A stretch of 32,601 bases of DNA from assembly GCF_016598475.1 (NCBI RefSeq), contig NZ_JAEMUX010000087.1, positions 1-32,601 of the forward strand, given 5' to 3'. Of this stretch, positions 26,645-32,601 are shown in pieces; positions within the stretch are counted from its first letter, which is position 1, and each line of letters starts with the position of its first letter. The DNA is from Streptomyces adelaidensis. GTDB taxonomy: Bacteria > Actinomycetota > Actinomycetes > Streptomycetales > Streptomycetaceae. The position numbers and the translations under genes were made by a program. The notes under the pieces are model-generated. The model was not told the origin of the DNA, did not search any database, and saw nothing but the letters and a program-made list of their open reading frames with translations.

Positions 26645-29524
26645 TCATCGGTTGTTCGCGAGCCGGAAGATCTCCGTCCCCGACAGCAGGCCGGGGACCA
26701 GGCGTACGTCGTCGATGTCACCGGCGAAGGGGTCGGACCAGTCGGCGCCGTACTGGGCGCGGCCGATGTTGAGACCCTTCGTGGCGTTCCAGACGTCGGT
26801 GACGGTGGCGCTGCCCTGCTCCTCGCCGTCGACGAAGAGCGTGAACTTCCGGGCCACCGGGTCATAGGTACCGGCCAGATGGACCCACGTGTTCACGATC
26901 GCGGGGCGCTCGCTGGTCGCCATGGCGCGTACCAGGTCGGAGTCGGCCGTGTCGCTGATGTGCCGGCCGAAGATCCAGCGCTTGTAGGCGGTGGAGTAGT
27001 AGAGGTTGAAGCCGTTGCCCTGGCTTCCCGCCTGGCTGATCACCGAGATGTTCTGGTCCAGCTTCGTGGGCCGCACCCACGCCGAGACGGTGAACGCCTG
27101 CCCGGTGTGGACGGCGGACACGGCGGTGGCGTGGTCGGTGGTGCCGTTGAAGCGCAGCGCCCTGTCGGCCGGGTCGCCTGCGGAGTTGTTGCCCGCAACC
27201 CAGTCGGCGCCCTTCACGGTCAGCGTCCGGTCGTGGCCGGATGTGTCGGGGGCGGTGGTGCCGGAGGTCTGGTCGAGGCCATAGACGGCGGCGGCGCAGG
27301 TGTCGGCGAGCACGTCGGCACAGGCGCGGTCCACGGTGAAAAAGTACTTCTCCAGCGGACCCCGGTTGCCCGCCCGGTCCACGCTGCGGACGTAGAGCAC
27401 GTTCGGACCGAAGGTGCTCGGCGCGACCTCGATGGTCGCCTTGCCGCCGAGGGAGGCCGGGTCGGCCTTGCGGGTGGGGGTGTCGTTGCCGAGGTCCCAC
27501 TCATAGAACTCGACGTCGTTCTTGAAGACCGAGTCGGAGTTGCCGTTCGCGGAGAGGGTGAAGTGCCGCTTGGCGCCCGCCGGAAGGTCGGCCTCGTCCG
27601 CCACCGGTTCGACGCGCGGCTTGGTGTCAGGCTTCTCCACATCGACCACGAACTCGCACCAGTCGGACCACTCGGAGTACCCGGAGTCCTTGAGCTTGCC
27701 GGTGGAACCGTCGTAGGTCTGGGCGTGCCACTTGTAGCCGTGGCCGTGCTTCAGCTCCCTGACAGGGATCTCCCGCTCGAACCTGCCCTCGTTCTGCGGT
27801 CCGTCCTTGCCCTCGTAGACCTCGGGCCGGCCGTCGACCTGATCCCACACCCGGAAGGTCGCGGTGAGGTTCTGGCCGGTGCCATCGGTGTGCGAGTCGG
27901 CGTCGGTACCCGTGACGGACATGCGAGGGGTCGCGTCCCGGATCCACGGCCGCTTGGTGTTGTCGGTGGTGCAGGTCTTCTCCTCCGGGTTGCTCAGCTT
28001 CTCCCCGGTGGGCTTGTTCGGGCGGGTGTTGTACGTGACGACGAGCTTGGCGTTGTCACCCCGGAACCTCTTCCAGGAGTTGGGGTCGCCCTCGTCGGCG
28101 GCCCGCAGCGAGAAGGCGATCGGATCCTCACCGGCGGCCTTCCTGCGGACGGAGGAGGTGAGGTTCTCGTTGGACTCGTCGGCGTTGTCCGCGAAGAGGA
28201 CCCAGCTGGGCGGGGCGTCCGGGCTGCAGCTGTCGCCCCGGCCGTACGCGACGGACTTGTCGACCAGCAGGTCGCCGTCCTTGGGCCTGTTGTTCCAGTT
28301 GGTGGCGGAGTCGACACCACCCTCGGCGACCATGTGCAGGTTGACGGTGCTCTTGGTGCAGGAGAAGGAGAAGGTCTCGTAGACCTCGAAGACCGCCTTG
28401 GAGACGGTGCGGTTCTTCCAGCCGTCCGTGGAGAACTGGAAATACATCCGGTTCGTGTACGGCGAGCCGCTGCACACGTAGTAGATGCCACCGATGGTGT
28501 CGGCCGAGCAGCGGCCCACGCCCTCGTCCTTCTTGAACTTGTGGAACTCCGTGCTCGGATTGGCACTGGACACATACAGCCACTCGCTCTTCGACATCCC
28601 GGCCTCAGGGTCGATGTAGACCGGGAAGTCGGTGTCGGCGGCGGTGAGCAGGGCCCGGTCGGGCTCCACGGTGACCGCGGACGCGGACACGTCGAGGACC
28701 ATGTCGGCAACCTTGGCCGCAGCGTCCGGCGCCTCCTGCGGCAGGCTCTGGGCCCCGGAAGCGGGCACAGCATCCGCCGGGACCTCGTCACCGGAGTCTG
28801 CGGAGTCCCACATCTTGGGCGCCTGACCGCCGAAGACCCGCTCGCCGGAGGCGTCCACGGCCTGGAGACCACCCGTCGGTCCGGTGGACAGGTCGAGGCC
28901 CTCCGCCCGTACGGGCAGCCGTAGTTCGGCCAGTTCAGAGCTGCGGGCCGCCTCGGGCGTCTTGACCTCCAGGACGTACGAGTAGCCGGTCACCGAGGCA
29001 GTGGCCAGCAGATCCACGCCGGGGAGCACCTCGCGGTACTCGGCGGTGTCCCCGTCGAGAACCGGCTCTGGCAGCGGTGTGGGCCAGCTCAGCGTGAAGG
29101 ACTTGCCCTCCTCGCCAAGTGTGACGAAGTCGGACGAGCCCGCCGCCGCGAAAGCCAGGTCCACGACGGCGGCCTTGGGACCGACCGTGCCGTCCGGGCG
29201 GCGCTCCAGGGTCGCGTCCGCCTTCTCCCAGCTGCCGTCGGGACGCTCCACCCGCTGCGGCTGGACACTGGTCTCGCTGGTCAGCGAGCCGTCCGGGTTG
29301 GCGAAGACGAGCTCGTCCTCGGTACGCTGTTGAATGATCTCCACCGGTTCGCCCGTCTCAGCGGCCAGTGCGAACGCGCCTGCCTCACCCGAGGCAGGCG
29401 GCGAACTGCCGGCCGCGGTGGCCGGACCGGTGACGGCGGGCAACGAGCCCAGGACGACGGCGCCGCCAAGCAGCACACCGAGCGTCCGGACAGCACGAAG
29501 CCCCCGAAACCAAGGGTTGGTCAT
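26645..29524 (-). CDS. Secreted LamG-like jellyroll domain protein, partner of the RHS toxin
   Basis: ATG 29524 has GGAGGGGG upstream (29533-29540); the open frame before it has no coding character. The product is 959 residues. The signal peptide is about 1-38 (LGVLLGGAVVLGSLPAV, cleavage near ATAA/G). Residues about 270-500 contain a cell-wall-type beta domain (EWLYVSSANPSTEFHKF; YFQFSTDGW; NWNNRPKDGDLL; AKLVVTYNTRP) resembling DNRLRE-like domains. Two Ig/FN3-like segments follow to about 730 (RMSVTGTDADSH; GYKWHAQTYDGS). A LamG/concanavalin-type domain occupies about 735-959 (ALRFNGTTDHAT; FTVSAWVRP; TWVHLAGTYD; GDIDDVRLVPGLLSGTEI). LamG domains bind carbohydrate or protein surfaces. Genes of this build often precede Sec-exported RHS genes in Streptomyces. 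It may be an adhesin or cell-surface partner of the toxin. Confidence 0.85.
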   Translation of the reverse strand: MTNPWFRGLRAVRTLGVLLGGAVVLGSLPAVTGPATAAGSSPPASGEAGAFALAAETGEPVEIIQQRTEDELVFANPDGSLTSETSVQPQRVERPDGSWEKADATLERRPDGTVGPKAAVVDLAFAAAGSSDFVTLGEEGKSFTLSWPTPLPEPVLDGDTAEYREVLPGVDLLATASVTGYSYVLEVKTPEAARSSELAELRLPVRAEGLDLSTGPTGGLQAVDASGERVFGGQAPKMWDSADSGDEVPADAVPASGAQSLPQEAPDAAAKVADMVLDVSASAVTVEPDRALLTAADTDFPVYIDPEAGMSKSEWLYVSSANPSTEFHKFKKDEGVGRCSADTIGGIYYVCSGSPYTNRMYFQFSTDGWKNRTVSKAVFEVYETFSFSCTKSTVNLHMVAEGGVDSATNWNNRPKDGDLLVDKSVAYGRGDSCSPDAPPSWVLFADNADESNENLTSSVRRKAAGEDPIAFSLRAADEGDPNSWKRFRGDNAKLVVTYNTRPNKPTGEKLSNPEEKTCTTDNTKRPWIRDATPRMSVTGTDADSHTDGTGQNLTATFRVWDQVDGRPEVYEGKDGPQNEGRFEREIPVRELKHGHGYKWHAQTYDGSTGKLKDSGYSEWSDWCEFVVDVEKPDTKPRVEPVADEADLPAGAKRHFTLSANGNSDSVFKNDVEFYEWDLGNDTPTRKADPASLGGKATIEVAPSTFGPNVLYVRSVDRAGNRGPLEKYFFTVDRACADVLADTCAAAVYGLDQTSGTTAPDTSGHDRTLTVKGADWVAGNNSAGDPADRALRFNGTTDHATAVSAVHTGQAFTVSAWVRPTKLDQNISVISQAGSQGNGFNLYYSTAYKRWIFGRHISDTADSDLVRAMATSERPAIVNTWVHLAGTYDPVARKFTLFVDGEEQGSATVTDVWNATKGLNIGRAQYGADWSDPFAGDIDDVRLVPGLLSGTEIFRLANNR

Positions 29525-29602
29525 ACCCTTGTCCCCCTCCAGGCTCTCCCCAGAGCCCGCTATGAAATTGATGTGGCCATGCCGTACAGCAGTGGCCAAA
29601 GA

Positions 29603-29631
29603 AACGTATGGGACTCCCTTTACCGGATCAA
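29603..29631 (-). promoter_or_regulatory. Predicted promoter of the LamG-RHS-DUF6000 operon
   Basis: On the minus strand TTGATC (29626-29631) and TACGTT (29603-29608) are separated by 17 bp, a good match to the vegetative sigma-70-like consensus. Transcription would start near 29595, giving a leader of about 70 nt. The surrounding stretch is more A/T-rich than its neighbours. Confidence 0.45.
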
Positions 29632-29819
29632 GGGCATTTCGAGACTGAACCGCCCCACAGCCCGCCACCGCACGCACCGCCCGTGCCCGTGAGCAGCCCT
29701 TGGCGCGGGAGGAAGCACGCGCCGCGTAGGACCGATCCGCCCGTTTCGGCCGGATCGTGACCGGAGAGCCGACGCACCGGCAGGATGGAGGCCACGCCGG
29801 GCCTCGCGCACGCTGTGCA

Positions 29820-29994
29820 CAACCCATCGGTGTCAGGCTGGGGCCAACGTTGCCCCCGGAGGACGCCGTCGCCCTGAGCCGGACACTCAAATCCGGAGGA
29901 CGTTCCCGGACGGCTGACCTTCATCATCCGCTTCGGCGCGAAGGACGTGCGCCAGCTCCTGCCAACGGTCGTCGACGCGGTGGCCCGCCACGGA
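29820..29994 (+). pseudogene. Remnant of a class II DAHP synthase
   Basis: The plus strand reads QPIGVRLGPTLPPEDAVALS, then after a one-base shift near 29886-29892 NPEDVPGRLTFIIRFGAKDV and RQLLPTVVDAVARHG. This matches the order of motifs in class II 3-deoxy-7-phosphoheptulonate synthases (NPIGxKxGP, then NPxxxPGRLTxIxRxG and VLPxxVxxV). Both ends of the gene are missing. Such enzymes occur in aromatic amino acid and secondary metabolite pathways. A whole gene was presumably once here. The stretch from 29995 to 30122 shows nothing recognisable. Confidence 0.65.
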
Positions 29995-30231
29995 CCGGCG
30001 CAGGACCAGCACAGCATGTGCGGGCGCCTCCGGCTCCTCGCCCAACTCGAACAGGAACGACCACTACGAGCCCGAGGACACTATCCCTCATACGACGGGA
30101 TCGCAGACGGGTAGCTGCAGTTGTCCGGACCGGACAGTCCCGCCACTTCCGTTCGCCGCATCGAGAGCGATCGGTGTTTCACCCGTCGGTCCAGGTTCAA
30201 CCGCACCCGCTGATGGAGCGTCAAACACACC

Positions 30232-30253
30232 TGTCCACCGGTTGTCCACCGAA
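30232..30253 (+). repeat. Left arm repeats, block 3: two 11-bp units
   Basis: TGTCCACCGGT (30232-30242) and TGTCCACCGAA (30243-30253), 202 bp from the tRNA fragment. Confidence 0.7.
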
Positions 30254-30338
30254 CCTCATCGCGTATACCTGACCCGCCCCTCCCGGATGAGCAAAAGCCC
30301 AGCTCAGAGACCTAGGCTGCCTACACGGTCACGGAAAC

Positions 30339-30372
30339 CAAACCCCCGACCCACGCATTACGATGCACAGAC
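30339..30372 (-). other. Degenerate tRNA-Thr-like core, block 3
   Basis: ACCCACGCATTACGATGCAC aligns with the intact core except for an insertion after ATTACGA. It lies 134 bp to the left of the intact core, as in blocks 1 and 2. Confidence 0.45.
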
Positions 30373-30418
30373 CCCAGAGGGGCAATATGGGTCAATTTCA
30401 AGGCCATCCGAAACAAGA

Positions 30419-30448
30419 AACCCCAGGTCAAAGGCCTGACCTGGGGTT
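30419..30448 (-). terminator. Hairpin downstream of the tRNA-Thr fragment, block 3
   Basis: A perfect 11-bp stem (AACCCCAGGTC / GACCTGGGGTT) with an 8-nt loop. Confidence 0.7.
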
Positions 30449-30455
30449 CACCATA

Positions 30456-30498
30456 GAGCCGCCTTCGGGATTCGAACCCGAGACCTACGCATTACGAG
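30456..30498 (-). other. tRNA-Thr(CGU) 3' fragment, putative recombination core, block 3
   Basis: Identical over 43 bp to the cores of blocks 1 and 2. The flank beyond the anticodon loop (ACCGTGAGCG) again matches the blocks and not a tRNA 5' half. Confidence 0.8.
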
Positions 30499-30616
30499 AC
30501 CGTGAGCGTTCGTGTTGCGTAGTGCCTGGTCGTGCTGCCCAGTGACGTTCTGCCTGATCAGAGCATGTGCGGCTGCTTGACCTGTACTCCCTCGTATTAC
30601 GTCGTCCAAAGGCGTC

Positions 30617-30638
30617 CGGCCACCGGCTGGCCACCGAG
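30617..30638 (+). repeat. Decayed right arm repeats, block 3
   Basis: CGGCCACCGGC (30617-30627) and TGGCCACCGAG (30628-30638) stand at the positions of the right arms, 118 bp from the core. Both have lost the TGTCC start of the motif. This copy may therefore be a poor recombination substrate. Confidence 0.55.
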
Positions 30639-30807
30639 ACAGGCGCCGCGGGGGCAAGGAACCGGATCACCGGGTTGTCGGCCTCCCACAGCCCCTCCTG
30701 TCGGCGTCGCCGAGACAGCATCGTCGTCGTGCGAGGGTACCGATAGCCGCAAGGAAAACATCATGCTTCAAGCGGGGCGCCGGTGTCATCATGCGCTGGT
30801 GGCGCCA

Positions 30808-31321
30808 CTACGACGAGGACTTGCATGACCCTGTCGCCGAGACGGTCAACATCCCTGCGTTCGAAGCCGCCTGCTCTTTGACCTCGTCCGGCACGGGCGC
30901 CACACCGGCCGTGACGGACCACTCCCCCAGATTGAGGAAGGCGGCGAACGCAGGACTCATCTCCATCAGATCGCCATCAAGGTGCCAACCCCGTTCTTCC
31001 AAAAGACGGACACCTCGCAGCAGTTCCTCTTTGCCCGGGATCTTTCGGCTGAGTGCCGTGCCATTCACCACGCAGTCGCGCCCAAGAGGGTCCTTCGCGA
31101 CAACAAAGCCCTCACCCACGTCTCCGAAGGCGAACTGAAGATCCCCCACCACCCGAGCCCGGGTCTCCTTCGCGGTCTCCGAGGTCGAGGAGTGCGACGC
31201 CTTCGCTCGTGTCGGCTCGGACGACGGAGCGGACGCCCCGTTCCCACTACCTCCGCAGCCAACCCCCCAACAGCCCCACCATGACCGCACCGGCAACCGC
31301 GAAGCCAGCGTTCCTGCCCAT
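30808..31321 (-). pseudogene. Small secreted protein or lipoprotein gene, frameshifted in a G6 run
   Basis: ATG 31321 has GAGGTGGGG just upstream and begins MGRNAGFAVAGAVMVGLLG, a signal-peptide core. The frame then stops early. After a run of six G (C on the plus strand, 31263-31268) another frame continues with GCGGSGNGASAPSSEPTRAK, a cysteine followed by a Ser/Gly-rich tether as in lipoproteins. It runs through a mature domain (VVGDLQFAFGDVGEGFVVAKD; LLRGVRLLEERGWHLDGDLMEM) to TAG at 30808-30810. Removing one G joins the two frames into about 170 residues. The family is not recognised. The break could be phase variation, decay or a sequencing error in the homopolymer. It lies between boundary block 3 and a toxin/immunity pair on the same strand. 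Confidence 0.55.
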
Positions 31322-31608
31322 TTTGTCCCCACCTCGATCAGAGCTGCCCATTGCAGCCCGCCAGGACCTATTCCCCACGCAGGCGACGGGCGCCTCACTC
31401 GCGCCGCCGCTCCTCTTCAGGATGAGATTCAAATCCTCAATCCGACAACATGCTAAAGATCTTCAATTGCCGAGGTTGGCTCAAGCACCGCGCTCGGCAG
31501 CCCGGAGACCACCGAGACGGCCAACGGCCCCGGCGACGAACCGCCACCACGCGCCACCCTCGTCCGCTGACGTTGCCGCTGCGTCAACTACTGCCGTCAC
31601 CCCACGCA
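31322..31608. other. Intergenic stretch upstream of the lipoprotein-like gene
   Basis: It is somewhat more A/T-rich around 31420-31470 and may hold the promoter of the lipoprotein-like gene. No clear -35/-10 pair, tRNA or gene is recognisable. Confidence 0.3.
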
Positions 31609-31641
31609 GAAGCCCCGCCAGGACACACCTGGCGGGGCTTC
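31609..31641 (-). terminator. Strong terminator hairpin after the toxin/immunity pair
   Basis: A perfect 14-bp stem (GAAGCCCCGCCAGG / CCTGGCGGGGCTTC) with loop ACACA starts 36 nt past the immunity gene stop. It should end transcription of the minus-strand toxin/immunity unit. Confidence 0.75.
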
Positions 31642-31677
31642 AAGTTTGCCTCAGCGACTACTTATGCTCGCCGCCTT

Positions 31678-32121
31678 CTATCCCGTCTCGACTCTATAGC
31701 GCGCTCGGAGTCTTGCCGCGAGAACAGATGCCCCTTCGGTGTCGGCGTCGATCTCCACCCTCCACCAGGTGCTGTCGCTCGCAGTTAGAACCAACGGGCA
31801 TCCTGCGAAATCGCCCGCAGCGAATCGTTCCGGATCAAGCAGGCGATGCTCTCCTGCTGCTACGAGCAGCAGATCGAAGCACTGGCGGACACCGGTCGCG
31901 AATTCCCGAACCTGAGCCCACGACATGACATACCCCTGCGACGAGGAAGCTATCTTCTGCCGGAATTCCGCATATTCCAGGCCGGCCACCCCCTGCACAA
32001 TCCCGTCGAAGTCGAGCACAGACCATACCCAGTTGTTGTCCGGGACCAGGGAAAGCAGGCTGTCGAGACCGACTCTTCCGCCTTCAGTGTCATGCATCCG
32101 GAATTCCACAAGTTCGCTCAT
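31678..32121 (-). CDS. Putative immunity protein for the type 24-like toxin
   Basis: ATG 32121 overlaps the toxin stop codon as ATGA (32118-32121), so the two genes are translationally coupled. The product is 147 residues, soluble and acidic, with NNWVWSVLDFDGIVQGVAG, a helical middle (SWAQVREFATGVRQCFDLLLVAAG) and a C-terminal segment STWWRVEIDADTEG. I do not recognise the family. The role is inferred from tight coupling to a polymorphic toxin gene and the terminator directly after it. Its base composition is less G+C-rich than RHS shell sequence, as for other exchanged immunity genes. Confidence 0.65.
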   Translation of the reverse strand: MSELVEFRMHDTEGGRVGLDSLLSLVPDNNWVWSVLDFDGIVQGVAGLEYAEFRQKIASSSQGYVMSWAQVREFATGVRQCFDLLLVAAGEHRLLDPERFAAGDFAGCPLVLTASDSTWWRVEIDADTEGASVLAARLRARYRVETG

Positions 32122-32601
32122 TGGTCACCCCAATCCAACGGTTCCGCGCCACCGCGGCTTCGGGTGCCGCCGGTCGCGTTTTCATTCCAGGGATGCTGAT
32201 GCGGATTGTCATGGTTCTGCGGCCTCCCGTGATCAGTAAAGTCGACATCCCGGACGGGTTTTCCGTCTGCACCGAACTCTCGGGCCTGAGCGTACGGGGG
32301 ATTGCGCCTGCTTCCCTTCACCCCAAGTTGCGTGTGCGGATACCCGGCGGCCGCCGGGTCAGGAGCCGGCTCACCAGTCCGGGGGTCCCTCGGAAGCTCC
32401 CGGTCGGGAAAGCCCCGAGGTGTATTGCAATTGTGAACGAGTACCGGCGTCTCGCCTGCCAGCACATAGTACGTATGGATCTCGGTGACCGTCAGGTCGT
32501 GCGTGCGCTGTCGGCGCTCGAAGTAGCGGACGTCCTCGACCGTGGCCGTGGTGCCGGATGCCGTGCGCAGGGTCATGCCCGCGGTGAGTTCGCCGGCCTG
32601 T
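32118..32601 (-). CDS. C-terminal part of a Hint-polymorphic toxin, type 24-like toxin domain (runs off the right edge)
   Basis: The frame is open to the window edge, so the gene start and any RHS region lie to the right. Visible first is the end of a Hint domain (THDLTVTEIHTYYVLAGE, then TPVLVHNC), closely similar to the Hint end of the protein at 19653-26537. About 100 toxin residues follow: PHTQLGVKGSRRNPPYAQAR, then FGADGKPVRDVDFTDHGRP and NHDNPHQHPW. From memory, the DxDFTDHGRP and NPHQHxW motifs are those of polymorphic toxin type 24 (Ntox24), a predicted toxin with His/Asp active-site candidates whose activity I cannot establish here. A full-length RHS shell is expected beyond the edge. 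Confidence 0.8.
   Translation of the reverse strand, partial: QAGELTAGMTLRTASGTTATVEDVRYFERRQRTHDLTVTEIHTYYVLAGETPVLVHNCNTPRGFPDRELPRDPRTGEPAPDPAAAGYPHTQLGVKGSRRNPPYAQAREFGADGKPVRDVDFTDHGRPQNHDNPHQHPWNENATGGTRSRGGAEPLDWGDQ

Larger units (their letters stand above)
30123..30640. repeat. Boundary block, copy 3 (attP-like composite site)
   Basis: Contains the imperfect outer inverted repeat (GTCCGGAC-CGGACA-GTCCCGCC, 30123-30144), left arms, degenerate core, hairpin, intact tRNA-Thr fragment and mutated right arms. The left flank resembles block 1 more than block 2 (shared ACCGGACAGTCCCG and CTGATGGAG). Homology to the other copies ends soon after the right arms, so this copy lacks the conserved 180-bp tail of blocks 1 and 2. 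Confidence 0.65.

Noticed and set aside
22896..28924. Long plus-strand open frames of several hundred residues over the RHS and LamG genes
   Set aside because: Gly/Arg/Val-rich shadows without motifs, opposite genes with signal peptides, domains and ribosome binding sites.
6589..30498. Three complete tRNA-Thr genes
   Set aside because: Only the 3' half is present in each. The D-arm and 5' acceptor strand are missing, so none can fold as a tRNA.
30791..31138. Plus-strand frame starting MRWWRHYDED
   Set aside because: It overlaps the lipoprotein-like gene on the other strand, which has a ribosome binding site and signal peptide, and it has no recognisable domain.
31421..31440. tRNA-like T-loop GATTCAAATCC
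   Set aside because: No acceptor, anticodon or D-arm can be paired around it.

Overview
The window comes from a high-G+C actinomycete, almost certainly a Streptomyces. The support is strong third-position G/C codon bias, GTG and TTG starts, purine-rich ribosome binding sites, RHS proteins with type VII or Sec export signals, and DUF6000 and pRiA4b-ORF3-like families. It reads as an accessory, conflict-gene region; no housekeeping operon is visible.

Layout. (1) 1-5935: the end of an unknown gene, a large RHS polymorphic toxin with a T7SS-type N-terminus, and its probable immunity gene. (2) Boundary block 1 (6232-6950). (3) 6951-17690: a frameshifted AbiEii-like nucleotidyltransferase with its small partner, a RecD2-like helicase, and a four-gene set around a SNF2/RapA-like helicase that could be an uncharacterised defence locus. 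(4) Boundary block 2 (17810-18505). (5) 18506-29524: a UvrD helicase remnant, then a minus-strand operon of a secreted LamG protein, a 2294-residue Sec-exported RHS-Hint protein ending in a probable ADP-ribosyltransferase toxin, and a DUF6000 putative immunity gene. A remnant of a class II DAHP synthase lies at 29820-29994. (6) Boundary block 3 (30123-30640). (7) To the right edge: a frameshifted lipoprotein gene, an immunity candidate, and the end of another Hint-toxin gene (type 24-like) running out of the window.

The most striking feature is the boundary block, present three times in the same orientation about 11.6 and 12.3 kb apart. Each copy has the same parts at nearly invariant spacing: 11-bp direct repeats (TGTCCACCGGT), 203 bp, the 3' half of a tRNA-Thr(CGU) gene with its terminator hairpin, 118 bp, and a second pair of the 11-bp repeats. 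A degenerate tRNA-like copy sits 134-135 bp to the left of each core. This is the architecture of a tyrosine-recombinase attP site (core flanked by arm sites). I read the region as a tandem array of tRNA-targeted cassettes, each junction recreating a full attP-like site, with toxin/immunity or defence cargo and no integrase in view. The complete tRNA gene is predicted to lie to the right of the window.

All functional calls come from motif recognition by eye; no database search was possible.
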